A stretch of 64,000 bases of DNA from Lunularia cruciata. Lineage: Eukaryota > Streptophyta > Marchantiopsida > Lunulariales > Lunulariaceae. The stretch spans positions 24,236,732-24,300,731 of the forward strand of contig OX419757.1 in the NCBI GenBank assembly GCA_948567375.1. Direction: 5' to 3'. The notes under the pieces are model-generated. The model was not told the origin of the DNA and searched no databases. It saw only the letters and a program-made list of their open reading frames with translations. The translations under genes were made by a program, and so were the position numbers. Below are positions 22,190-32,939 of this stretch, piece by piece. Each line of letters opens with the position of its first letter. Within the stretch, counting starts at the first letter, position 1.

Positions 22190-23560
22190 CTTCATCATTG
22201 TGAGTCCAAATGGAGTGAGTTTTGTGGCAGTGGATGTGACGTGAACAGCTCTCTAGATTAATAGCAAGCATGCTTGAAGATCACATCTCTGCATAAAGTG
22301 ACAGGGATTCAAATTCTGTGATCTTTGGCAGATTTTAGGGTTTGAACCGCAATTTCAAATGATTGTATCTGTGCCAATACTTTAGCACATGGAGTGATTA
22401 GGGATTCATTTGAAGCCCCATGATGGGAGATTTCTTCCAAGGTAAAGCTTGTGCAGTTTGGAGCACTACACAAAGAGTTTTTGAATTTTGAATTTTGAGG
22501 AAGCTTTGAGGAGTTTATGTGATTGTGCAAAAATTTGGAGGGTATTGCTCTGCAGTCACGAGTGCAAATCTAGTGAAGATTATTGCATCAAAATTTGTGA
22601 CTTACAAGCTCTCTTTCAAAGCCAAGCTTGCATAATATGGAGGTCTGAGCAAGCAGTGGTGAAAATTCTCATTCTCATCTATTCTTCGTGAATGGTTATT
22701 GATTTTGGAGTTTCATTGGCAGATACTCAGATGCTTGTATCTATTCCAATACTTAAAAAAATAGAGTTATTGAAATCTTATTAGAAGAACCATTCCAAGA
22801 CCTTTCTTTCAAGGCAAATTTTGTGCAGTTTGGAGCAACTTACAAGGAGTTGTGGATTTTTGAATTCTCTGGAAGTTTTGAGAACTCCATGTGATAGGGC
22901 AAAAATTTGGAGAGGTATTGCTCTGTGGTCACAAGTGCAAATCCAGTGATTATTGTTCTATCAAAACCTATGACTTCCTTTGTTTCAAGTTAAAACTTGC
23001 AGCATTTGGAAGTCTGAGCAAACAGTGGTGACAATTCTCATTCTATCACAACTCCTAGATCTTGGTGTTTGGAGAACCAACTTTGGAGGGGCAGTTCTCT
23101 TCACTAACAGACCCAATTCAAGTGATTCTTATGTCATAAGAACCACACAGTCATAAGTTTCTATTGAATCTATAGTTGGGGAATTTGAGTGTCCAAGGCA
23201 GATGATATGACCAATTGATTCACTCTGATACTTCCAAGTACTTTGTGTTAAGATCTACTCATGAGTGTAGATTCAAGCTATTGTATCTTTGTACTCAATG
23301 ATCCAAATGCAGTGATTTTTGTGTCATTAGTATCAACTCACTCAGACCTTTACATTGAGAATTGATTGCTAGAAGTTAGGGGACAGATTATAAGCTCTAA
23401 TTACCTCAAATTTCGCAGCCTTTGGTATCTCTATGCATTGCAGATTTGGAAGATAGTATCTTTGCACTCACATATTCAAATGAGGTGATTTTTATCTCAT
23501 TAGAACCAGCTTCTCAAGGTGTTTACTTCAAAATTTGCCTAGTAGTGCTCAGACCTGTAA
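22190..23560 (+). repeat. Degenerate tandem array of ~185-bp units in the LINE leader
   Basis: A phrase like CAAATCCAGTGATTNTTGT followed by TCATNAGAACC recurs near 22200, 22385, 22565, 22755, 22935, 23110, 23300 and 23485, at spacings of about 175-195 bp. Two larger blocks (22430-22690 and 22800-23040) also match, about 370 bp (two units) apart: each has TTGTGCAGTTTGGAGCA, CAAAAATTTGGAG.GTATTGCTCTG and GTCTGAGCAA.CAGTGGTGA. Confidence 0.65.
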
Positions 23561-23658
23561 AAAAGAATGAAATGCCTACTTGAAAATCTTGAAGTTTTGG
23601 TGTTGGAAGTAAAACTTCTAGATTGATTGTGAGTGATTAGTGATTAGTGATTGGCACA

Positions 23659-24200
23659 ATGGAGGAGTCTAAGATGGTGAAAGATATTGCTGATATAGCC
23701 TTTAAGAAACAACAATTAGAGGAAATGTATAGGAAATCTAGTGATTTTCACAAAGAGCTCTGAAGGTTCTTTGCATCTATGTCCTAGTGTATGAGTACTC
23801 TCATGACTGATATGGAAATTGTGAAGGTTGAGATCAGTAGTATAAAAGAGTCCTTGAACCTGTTCAACCAAGAGATTCAAGACCTGAAGAAGAGTACTAT
23901 CTCACTATTTACATCAATCAAGGGGATGGTTAATGCTACCAAGAAAGTTGTTTCCTTGGGAATACAAGCCAGCGACATTGTTACACAAAGTAGAGGGCTC
24001 CAACAGATTCTGGACACATAAGAAGTGAAGATGAGTTCATATGCCTAAGCTATAAGGTGGCTCAAATCTCTTACTTGCAAGAGCATAAGGTTGAGAAGGA
24101 GAACCAACTGAAGAACTTGAGGATTTCAGGTTTGCCATAGACTGAGAAGGAAGACACCAAGGCCATAGTGTGTGAGTTTCTTACTGATTCTTTGAGTCCA
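23659..24200 (+). pseudogene. LINE ORF1-like protein
   Basis: Starts MEESKMVKDIADIAFKKQQL. A helical coiled-coil region (23791-24021) holds VEISSIKESLNLFNQEIQDL. After a frame change comes LKNLRISGLPETEKEDTKAI, resembling the RNA-binding region of L1 ORF1 proteins. These proteins coat LINE RNA. At least four stops or shifts. The coiled coil followed by that motif is what supports the call; no zinc knuckle is seen. Confidence 0.6.
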
Positions 24201-24506
24201 TGATCCTTAGATTTTGCAAGCGTGTAGATTGGGACAACAAGGTGCACAACCAAGAAGTATTTTGGTGAGGTTTAGCTCAGAAACTTAGATGAATTTAGTG
24301 ATGGAAAACAAGGCTATACTGAAGGGATGGTGTATTTGGTTGGACCTTGATCTCACATCCCTTTAATGGCAAGCAAACAAGGGAGAATTAGCAAAAGTGA
24401 AGGAGGCTCAACAAGCAAGTTTTGGTTCATTATTGAGAGAAAATAGAGTTGTGATCACCCAAAGGAAGTTGTCAACTCCCACATAGCAATTTCAGACCCT
24501 TAGGGT

Positions 24507-25310
24507 GTGTTTTGGAATGTTCATGGTCTCACACATACCAAGTACTCAAGCCCTAAACCTATGTGGGAAGATGATGATCTGATCAATCTTGTGGAGACAT
24601 GGGAACATGAAGGAAACAACATTCAAGACATTGAAGGATTCACTCTTGTTGGTTCAACTTGGAACAAGCAGAGGCAACATAGAGGAAGGAGCTTTGGAAG
24701 TATTGCTACTTACATCAGATTTGGCTCTGAAAAATCAGTCTCTTTGATAGGCCAAGATTCAAGAGGACAATGCCATTGGTTGAGGACTGGAGGAGTTGCT
24801 ACACCTTGCTTCCTTGCTGTTTGTAACTTTTCCCCATTGACATTACCAATCTATTCAAGTGCAATGTTCAATACCATGCAGCCTTTCCACTCCTTGACAA
24901 AGGATGTGTTGGAATTTCAAAGTTAAGGTGCAGTACTTGTTCTTGGTGATTTCAATGCTTGGATTCAAGGTTCTCAAATTCCTGAGTTTAGTGACCTTGA
25001 GAATGATCCTTTCCATAGTTTTATACACCATTCTAGTGCTTGGTCCCGCTCATCCAAAGCTCTCATGTCCAACCTCATGAGTGAGCACTTTTTGAGCTTC
25101 GGTACCAATTGTAGCTTGAAGATCTTGAATGGCCTATCTCAATTTCCAGAAACTTGTAAGAGCACATGCTTTGCTTTTGGTGGATCAAGAATTGTAGATT
25201 ATCTGCTCACATCACCCAATGATATACACATTGTCTCAAATTTTGTTGTTTTAGATCCTCAATCTGAATCTAACCATGCACCTCTATGTTGTGTCATCCT
25301 TCTTTCTTGC
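24507..25310 (+). pseudogene. LINE ORF2 endonuclease domain
   Basis: The frames carry VFWNVHGLTHTKYSSPKPMW (the N-terminal Asn region), a DLINLVETWEHEG segment (catalytic Glu region), VLVLGDFNAWIQGSQI (the GDFN motif), RIVDYLLTS and PQSESNHAPLCCVI. The last is the S-D/N-H-x-P end motif of AP-type endonucleases. The enzyme nicks target DNA to prime reverse transcription. A stop precedes the GDFN segment, so the domain is broken. Confidence 0.8.
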
Positions 25311-25658
25311 CTCAATAGAACCAAATTACCTAGTGACCATGCCTTTAGAAAGAAACGCCATCTAGATTTTCACAAGCGAGATTTGTACCAACAAGCTATT
25401 CATGAGAAATTGAGCTCTTTGGAGTGGAGCTCTGATTTTCAACAACGTAGTGATCAGTTGGTTGCACTTCTTCAATCTACATCTACTACTTTACTTCCAA
25501 GAGGTTCTCATAGGAAGAGACTCGGTCTCCCTTGCAATAGGTGGTATGATGCTGATTGTAAAATGGCAAGGATCAAAGCTATGGATAGGTCAATTGACCA
25601 GATTGCACAAAATCAGGCTTTTGTTGCTTATAGAAAGTTGGTGAAGGGCAAGAAGTAA
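25311..25658 (+). pseudogene. LINE ORF2 linker
   Basis: The reading frame continues from the endonuclease (25065-25658) through a charged helical linker with no catalytic motif; RWYDADCKMARIKAMDRSI is typical of the segment between endonuclease and RT in plant LINEs. Confidence 0.65.
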
Positions 25659-25664
25659 GCATAC

Positions 25665-26590
25665 TTGAGACTCAAGGAGGTTATATTGAGCACTGAGTTG
25701 AGGAGCAACCCCAAGGATTTTTGGAAGAATATAACAATCAGATCTCCATCTCTATCGTTGGATTTGAATGAGCTTTGTAACTATGTGAAGAATTTGTACT
25801 TTTTCCCTAATGCTCCAAGCATGGCACCTAACCTTGGATCTATTCTCACCATCTTTGAAGTTGATGTCAAGTACCAACTCAAGAAGTTGGCCAATGGTAA
25901 GGCGGAAGACCTTGATGGACTATGTGTGAACTTTTGAAGTGGAGTGGTAACCATCTGATTCCAATACTCACTTCTCTCTTCAATGAGGCAATCAGGTGTG
26001 ACTTTCTCAAAAGATGGTTACCACTCCAGCAAGATATTGTCACCAATTACCAAACCATACTAGTTGGTGGTATCTTTGCCAAGTTGTATGGTTGAATTTT
26101 GGAGTCTACGTTGAGCACTTGGGCTGAAAAGTCCAGAATTCAAGCTAAGTGCCAAGTTGGTTTCAGATCAGGCTTTAGAACCTTGGACCACCTATTGGTA
26201 CTCCATGTTTTGTGGTGGAAATCTAAAGGTGTTGGGAGAGCTCTCTATGTTGCATTTATTGATTTTAGAAAGGCCTTTGATAAGGTGCTTAGGAAATCTC
26301 TAAGTGAGAGACTCATTGAAGTTGGTGTTTCAACTGATCTGATTGGTGCTATCTCTAGACTCTATGAGAAAGTGGTTGTGAGACTTTCATCTTTGAGCTC
26401 TCAAGATGTCCTTAGCGCAATGGGTGTGATTCAAGGTTACTCTCTATCTCCAACTCTGTTTGGAATCTTCATCAATGATCTAGAGAGGCTACTCATGGAA
26501 GCTGGAGCTACAAATGAACAGGTTGACTCTTTGATGATACATGAACTCCTTTATGCAGATGATGTAGTGCTTCTCTCTACCAATCCATAG
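25665..26590 (+). pseudogene. LINE ORF2 reverse transcriptase
   Basis: Two frames. 25665-25937 ends in LANGKAEDLDGLCVNF (the usual NGKA-GxDG motif). 26099-26590 has CQVGFRSGFRTLDHLLVL, YVAFIDFRKAFDKV (catalytic Asp), GVIQGYSLSPTLFGIFINDL and the active-site box LLYADDVVLLS with YADD at 26552-26563. The catalytic residues are intact even though the gene is broken by a frameshift and stops near 25937-26098. Confidence 0.85.
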
Positions 26591-27242
26591 AGTTTATAGA
26601 AGTTGTTGGATTATCTTCTTTGCTTTTGCAATCAAAAAAAGATGGAGGTGAACCTTGACAAGTCTAAGGTGATTTTGGTGGGTGATTTTTAAAGGTGTCA
26701 CACCTTTTTTTCTTGATAGACAACAATTGGAGCAGGTCTTTTCTTATAAGTACTTGGGCCTTGAGTTTTCTCATGATTATAGTGCAATGCAGGGTTTTTA
26801 CAGCTTTGTATTCACTCATGAATTGCTCTAGACATGATCATCTTACCACATAGGAGTTGAAGAAGGTGTTGTTCAGATCTCTTGTGCAGCCGATGGTTCT
26901 CTATGGCATTCAGATTTGAGGTCCAAGTACTAAGAAGACATGGTAGTAAAAGCTAGAGAAAGTTCAGAAATTGTTTTTGTGTGATGAACTTGGTGTGAGG
27001 AATCAAACTCCTTATGTATTGCTGCTTGTTGAAATAGGGTTTTTGCCTCTTGAGGCTAAAGCTTTGTTTTTTGCTCTCACATATGCCACTAAGATGAGGT
27101 CCATGGAGCATGAGAGACTTCCCTACCAAGCATTTTGTGCCACTCTATCTATTAGTTGGTATACAAATCTGATTGCATGGGCCACAAGGTGGAATGTTTG
27201 TGAGTGACATTGGAGATTGGAGCCTATTGCACTACAAGAATT
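26591..27242 (+). pseudogene. LINE ORF2 C-terminal region
   Basis: Continues past a stop at 26588. The frame 26971-27207 includes FLCDELGVRNQTPYVLLLVE and a hydrophobic helix, as in the C-terminus of plant LINE RTs. Homology to LINE ends at about 27242 without a poly(A) tail; G2-3 protease follows directly. Confidence 0.6.
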
Positions 27243-27660
27243 TATCATCGGGTCCAATCAAATTAAACCTTATGACGTTCAAGCCAAAGGAGACATAGAA
27301 TGATATCATAGTGTAAAGGTGCCACTACAAACCTCATACACTCCAAATACTCATTCCCAATCTTGAAGTTAATTAGATGCAATGTACAAAATGCATAACC
27401 CTTTCTACCATCCGCCATCATCAATCTACTTCCAATTACTAGCTTTATAGGAATACCTAATTCCTTTGCTACTTGCATAAATATGCAATTCACTAAACTT
27501 CTAGAATCAACCAAAATCTTATAACCTTGATAAGATGTCCTACCTTGCAAGTGAAGCAAACTTGCATAGGTCAAGCTCTCAATCCCATTGGAACTAATCA
27601 AGCTCCCAATAGGCAGCTTGAAATCTCTTATTGGGATTCCTTGTTTCCTTAATCATTCTG
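27243..27660 (-). pseudogene. G2-3 protease
   Basis: The minus-strand frame 27601-27263 reads LLHLQGRTSYQGYKILVDSR (active-site region; LVDSR in place of LVDSG), QVAKELGIPIKLVIGSRLMM, then HYDIILCLLWLERHKV, the C-terminal ILGLPWL motif with changes. It would cleave the Gag-Pol polyprotein. This is the longest single-frame protease of the four G2 copies. Confidence 0.75.
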
Positions 27661-28560
27661 CTCTACAAACTCCATATAGGTTACTTGTTGAGATCGCCCA
27701 TTCTTGAGTGGACATTGAGCAATGTGATGTCCCAATTAGTGATTGTAAAATAACCACCATTTTATCACAATTTCTCTCAATCTACAATGCCAAGTAGTCT
27801 TTGTTGAATGACACCAATCTCCATTGATGTTGGCTCTTCCACCCGTGTGTAGTGTATTGGTAGGTTCTATGGAGGTCAAGGTCAAAACCAAGTTGTTGCA
27901 ACCAAAAAATCAAAATGATCAACCAACCGCATGGCTTCCTCCAAGTGTTTTAGCTCTTGCATGGTTACTTCTAATTTGGTTCTTGACTTCAAGCCCCTCA
28001 AAAATGGATCCAAAGCTTCACCTTCTAAGATATCTAGATTTGCATGATGGTGCTCTGGAATTGCATGATGTAACTTCTTGCAGAGTAATCTATTTCAATT
28101 TTGCCAACCTATCTTGTGTAGCTCGTATGGCATTTATAGCTTGGAACCAATTGATTATTGCATTCTTGAATTCTGCCCATGTCAAGATTGATGCAACAAT
28201 TTGTCATTCAGCTTGCTCCACTTGGAATCTCCACCATAGCTTTGCTACTCCATCCAATTGGCTAGAAGCTAACAGAATCTATTTTTGCTCATCTTGTAGA
28301 TTGGTAGCTTCAAAATAACATTCACAGTCAAACACAAAATTCTCCATTGCACCTAAGAGATTCTTGCCTTCAAATACATTGGGTTTATGGAATCAGATTG
28401 GATCTTCTCCTTCTCAAACTGGTACTTCCTCTACATGCTCTTGTCATCAAAGATCTCTTGTTCATCCAACTATTGAGTAAGGTGTTGGATTTGTTGTTGC
28501 ATAGCAATGATAACATTGGGTATAGCCGCCATGGTTGCTACCCTATCACTCCACCCCTAA
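27661..28560 (-). pseudogene. G2-3 gag
   Basis: The nucleocapsid knuckle near 27750 is degraded (first Cys codon again Tyr). The capsid region at about 28320-27900 aligns with G2-1, G2-2 and G2-H gag; the segment around 28185 (TGACATGGGCAGAATTC on the minus strand) is the uninterrupted version of the copy D insertion site in G2-H. The gag start lies near 28535. Confidence 0.6.
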
Positions 28561-28772
28561 TTGATCTTATTTATTAACACATAGAAGCAACACGTCCACC
28601 ATTCTCCATAAGTTACCACCGGAAGTACCAAGGGTTTCTTGGATATGGTGATCATATGCATAAAATCTTGTCCAAAGTGTGAGGTGTTGTATTGCATGAA
28701 ACAATACTTGGGTAGAACTAAGCACGGAAATCCCAATAGTTTGGTGGTCCATAAGTTCCATCCATCCTGTTC

Positions 28773-28787
28773 TTGCTCTGATACCAA
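28773..28787 (-). other. G2-3 primer-binding site
   Basis: TTGGTATCAGAGCAA on the minus strand, next to the LTR end; matches the initiator-Met tRNA complement exactly. Confidence 0.75.
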
Positions 28788-29199
28788 TGTAAAAGATCAA
28801 GACTGAGGAGAGAAATAGGAGAATGGAAAATCACATGGGGACACTTGAATGTGGGGAATGTCCAAATGGCTAGCATGAGCTTTGGCTTTGGTATTTATAG
28901 GTAGTATACAAGGCCCTTGAGAAGCTTCTCAAGAAGATTCCTTGAGCCACTTTCTTAGAGTGCAAGCCAAGTTAACTAGGAAGCTCCTCAAGAAGCTTCC
29001 TTTTAGAAGTTGCCTACTTGGCGTGCAAGCTAAGCTAGTTGGAAGCTTCTAGAAGCTACTTGCTTGGGGTGCAAGTTAAGCTAGTTGAGAAGCTTCCCAA
29101 GAAGCTTCCTAGATGCTTCTAGAATATTCTAGGCTAATTTGGCTTATTCTCTATTTCATTAGCCATACTAACTACGTCGTTGAACTCCATATTGTTACA
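28788..29199 (-). repeat. G2-3 5' LTR (412 bp)
   Basis: TGTAAAAGATC... to ...CCATATTGTTACA; pairs with 19823-20247 by shared private changes. Confidence 0.8.
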
Positions 29200-29204
29200 G
29201 TTAG

Positions 29205-29246
29205 CTTCCATTCTCCTATATGTCTCCTTCGTCTTGGTCTTTTTCA
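29205..29246 (+). repeat. G2-H 5' LTR, last 42 bp
   Basis: Continues the LTR after the G2-3 insertion; matches the end of the 3' LTR (CTTGGTCTTTTACA). Confidence 0.75.
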
Positions 29247-29262
29247 TTGGTATCAAAACAAG
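29247..29262 (+). other. G2-H primer-binding site
   Basis: TTGGTATCAAAACAAG directly after the LTR; initiator-Met tRNA type with changes at the 3' side. Confidence 0.65.
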
Positions 29263-29516
29263 AATGAGATGGATGGAATTTATGGACCACCAAATCCATG
29301 TCTGCCAAACCATTGGGATTTTTGTGTCCAGGTACTACTCAAGTTCATTTCACATAGTTCATCACCTCATGCTTTGGGCAAGATTTTTTGAATACAATCA
29401 CCTTGTCCAAGGAACCCTTGGTACTTCTGGCTATAACTTATGGAGAATGATAGACTTGTTGCATCTATGTGTTAATAAATTAGATAGATTGGAGGTAGTG
29501 TGATAGAATAGTAATC

Positions 29517-29868
29517 ATGGCGGGAATGCCTAAGGTTATCATTGCTAAGCAATAACAAATTGAGCATCTTACTTGATTTTTGGATGAACAAGATCATCAC
29601 AACAATAGCAAATAGAGAAAGTAGTAGTCTGAGAAGGAGAATACCAAATCTGATTTCCAAAACCCAAGGTTTTTGAAGGCAAGAGTGTTCTAAGTGTAGT
29701 GGAGAATTTGTGTTTGAGTGCAAACATTATTTCAAGGCTTCTAATCTTCAAGACGGATGGAAATAGATTCTCTTGGCTTCCATCCAATTGGATGGAGTAG
29801 CAAAGCTATGGTGACAATTATGAGTGGAGCAAGCTGAATTGCAAATTGTTTCACCAATCTTGACATGG
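29517..29868 (+). pseudogene. G2-H gag, part before copy D
   Basis: Starts near MAGMPKVIIAKQ and continues in other frames with FSWLPSNWME- and NLDMG-type segments of the family gag. Interrupted at 29873 by copy D, after GACATGGGCAGA; gag resumes at 33612. Confidence 0.6.
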
Positions 29869-30220
29869 GCAGATGTGGTACCCACAATTTTTTGTGTTGG
29901 ATAGTTTTAGGAAAATTTGAAGAAGTATGTGGATAGAGCCTAAAGAGGGCTAACTTGGGAAGAAATAAGAAGAAGCGGGAGTTTGAAGTAAAACCCAAAG
30001 TCGGCCTCGGGTCAAGACACGAAGACAAAGATGAGGAAAGAGAGACTTTGTATTGGGCGGCATGAGCGGATCCAAAGAACCTATAACAAACTTCTTCAGA
30101 GTTTGCCCAATCAAGAAAGTACTCGGGAATAAAGTAATGACCTCAGGATCAAGAACTTCTTGATAGTGACAGGAAACAATTTCACCAAATCGGAGACTAG
30201 AGAGGAGGAGCAATTGAAGA

Positions 30221-32814
30221 ATGACCAATTATAGAAAGACTATAAAAATACAAGTTGTGCAAGTAAGTAGAGCAATGTCCAGTCACTACCCGGTTCCTAT
30301 TCAGAGTTGGCCCGAAGTAATGCAAATTGCAAATCAGCAGGAAGAGGAGTGGGTTAGGATCTCGGGGAACAATCTTTCACAAGAAGAAGGTGAGGAAGCA
30401 CACAATGATCCCAAAAGTGAGAAAGCAAAGTGCAGTGAAGAAGCTTGCAATTTGTAGATTAGAAGTGGTAGTGCGGATCAAAGTCTTGAAGAGACTTTAT
30501 ATCACGTTCCTGGCCTGGAACTGGAACTTCAGTTTTCTAGGTTTCATGGTAGAAATTGCAGCAAGTAATTGCAAGGATGGACCAAAGCACAAGGGGAAGA
30601 GAGGGAATCCCCCTCAATGGATGGAGGCGGATTGGAGAGTAGTTTTGGGAAGAGAGGCAGGAGAGGTAGGAAGGACCACCTTCTATCAGAAGTGTGAGGC
30701 TTCAAAAGAGACTACCAAAGTGAGGAAGTTGTTCAATCAACCTCGCACTAAGAATGAGTACAAGGTGGACAGTTATTGAGACCCCAAGTAGAGAAGGATA
30801 GTAAGCACAATGATGGCAATGTTCAAGCCAGAGCAAACCACCTTTGTTACTATGCAACAAGTGGTGTTCTTTCACCAAATGTTTGCGGGGGAGGTAGTAG
30901 ATTGGGCAAAATATCTGCATCAGAGAGTGGGGCATATGATTTTGGGATGGAGAATGGATATGCCACCGCATTATTTTGTGCCCTTCACAGCACATTTTTA
31001 TTTTGGGTTGAACTTGCTGACTTTGGAAGAACAAAATCAAATGTGCTTGCACTTTCATCCGGATTTGCAAAAGGAGGCAGATGTAGATGAGCGATATTAT
31101 ATGGAGAGAGTGCGAGATGGGGATGAGTACCACAAGAAGAGTGGGGAGGAGAAAATTTTAGCAATTGACCTTCCCAGAGATAGAAAGAGAGCCAAGCCTG
31201 AGAGTTGTGTTGTGATAGTCCAGCCCTAGAAAGTTCCAAAGCTGAACCCAACAGCGGTGGTAGTGAAGACAAAGGAAGCCACGCCGGAAGCAGAAGATGA
31301 GTCGGAAGGAGAAACTGGATCGAAGGAAGGAATGTTGGGAGAAGAAGAAGAGTTCACGCTAAGGAGTGAAGAATTGAGCAGTGGAAGCAAAGGCAAAGTG
31401 GAAGTACAGCAAACACGACAGCCAATGATCAAGCCAAGAAAGCCAAGTCTTGAGGTTTCCATGGTTGAACAAGGAAGTGAGAGGAACAAGGTAGAGGAAG
31501 TCATGGCACAACCCATGACTACCAAGTGTAAGAATGAAATAATTGCAGCTGAAGTGGGGCCCAGTAAAGTTACTCTTGAAGGTAGAGAAAGTTCAGAGGA
31601 AGAAACTTTGAAGGTACGAAGATTGCAACTTCAAGGCAAGGTGCAAGAAGTAGAGTGGTTGGAACCCAAAGGCTGAGCCAATGGCGCAAGGTGCAAAGGA
31701 GTGGACTATTTGTCTAAAGTAGTTTGTCCACTGTTGACATTGCTACATGAGAAGAAGATGGAGATGGTGAGTGCCAATCTTGATGTGCCATATGAATTAG
31801 CAGTAGTGAAGACTTGGAGTGTGGAAACCTTGTTGTTGCAAAGTAAATTGATGAGGGTGGAGATGGAAGTAGAAGAACTTTGGGTTGAGGAGGTTCTTTG
31901 GAGTAAGCACTTTGAGGTAACGAGGGAGGAGTTAGTCAAGAGTTGCTAGGAGGCAAAGGAGATGAATGCATTGGTTGCAGCGTTGAAAGAGGAAATTTCA
32001 TATGCACGTGCAGAGTTAATTCACTCAAAAGCAAGTACCACGGTGATGGAGCAAGAGTTAAAGAGTCTCAAGAAGAAAGCAGTAGAGAAAGATCAAGCCT
32101 AGAAACGAGAGTTAGCGGAGCACAATAGAGAAGAAGATTGGTTGCGAGGGTTGATGTGGGAGGAAGAGGAGCAAATCCTTATGAATCAAAGGGAGAAGGA
32201 GGCATTGAAGGCCAAATTTGGAGATGAGCTCTAGATGTATTGCATTGAATTGGAGGAAGAAAGGAAGAAGGAGAAGCTTATGGTCATAGGAGAAGTTGAT
32301 GAGGTAAAAGGAGTCATCAATGAAATCAAGATGATGCTAAGCACGGAAGTTGAAGGTAAACTTGAAGAGGCGAGATTGCATGAGCTGAAGTTATTAGTGC
32401 AGGAGACGTGCAAAAGGAAAGCAAAGGACACAGAATTCAATAATCTATTAATTTGTCTACAAAATCATGTAGATAAGAAGATGTTAGAGGTGGGAGACAA
32501 TGTGTGTCTCAGACTAGATCTTGCTACAACGGAGTTAGCTAAACTTCGTAGTGAGGTACAAGAAGTATGAGACCCAATGTTGTAGAAGTAGGAATACAAG
32601 TGTCTTTGGAGTTGTTCTCTAAAACCTTAAAGAAAAGTGGGTCAGGAGATAAAGAGTTAGGACAATTACCTCAGACCTCTATTGTAGTTTGTAGTGAAGA
32701 AATTATAGAAATAGAAGAGTTAAAGAAGGATTAGATAGACCCAAGGATGGTGAAATTATAGAGGGATCATTGGGTTTGAATGCAGAAGTCGAGGTTGACA
32801 TCAGATCGGAGTAG
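30221..32814 (+). pseudogene. Family Z protein, copy D (about 860 codons, unknown function)
   Basis: The fullest copy of the family Z frame. Parts in order: a short N-terminus (SHYPVPIQSWPEVMQ); the conserved LEVVVRIKVLKRLYITFLAW block (about 30455); TTFVTMQQVVFFHQMFAGEV then VDWAKYLHQRVG and FTAHFYFGLN (about 30840-31020), a probable folded helical domain; an acidic Glu/Ser linker (31255-31400); a Lys/Glu coiled coil (about 31700-32570) with ELKLLVQETCKRKAKD; a short tail ending in VDIRSE, stop 32812-32814. About ten stops or shifts. No enzyme, CCHC, membrane or signal motif. I do not recognise the family; a captured host gene or a gag-like accessory protein are both possible. Confidence 0.55.
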
Positions 32815-32931
32815 TAACAGATTTGAGATTTGAAGAGGCAGATATGAAGAGGTGCATTGTCATTTTGGATCTGCAGGTTTCTAGAGTTGTTATAGAATGG
32901 TATTTTTGTTAGTAACTGTCAATTGTTTCAC

Positions 32932-32939
32932 TATTTAAA
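32932..32939 (+). promoter_or_regulatory. TATA-like box of copy D
   Basis: TATTTAAA, about 120 bp after the stop codon and 675 bp before the element end. As an LTR promoter it would place the reading frame in U3 and the final ~650 bp in R-U5. Confidence 0.5.

Larger units (their letters stand above)
21955..27242 (+). mobile_element. LINE (L1-type non-LTR retrotransposon), decayed
   Basis: A repeat-rich leader (about 22190-23560) is followed by an ORF1-like region (23659-24200), an AP-type endonuclease (24507-25310), a reverse transcriptase (25665-26590) and a C-terminal region (to about 27207). This is the order of plant L1-type LINEs. It is about 5.3 kb, near full length, but each frame has stops. 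No poly(A) tail or target duplication is visible at either edge. The host element G2-3 lacks its RT at this site, so insertion was accompanied or followed by a deletion of about 1.4 kb. Confidence 0.8.
19823..29199 (-). mobile_element. G2-3: chromovirus inserted in the 5' LTR of G2-H
   Basis: LTRs at 19823-20247 and 28788-29199 share private changes such as ACTACGTCGTTGAACTCC that other G2 copies lack, so they belong to one insertion. Flanks GTGAG (19818-19822) and GTTAG (29200-29204) form a 5-bp duplication with one mismatch. Removing the element rejoins the G2-H LTR. Minus-strand integrase and chromodomain are on the left, protease, gag and PBS on the right. The RT is missing: at that point lies the LINE (about 21955-27242). 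Confidence 0.8.
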
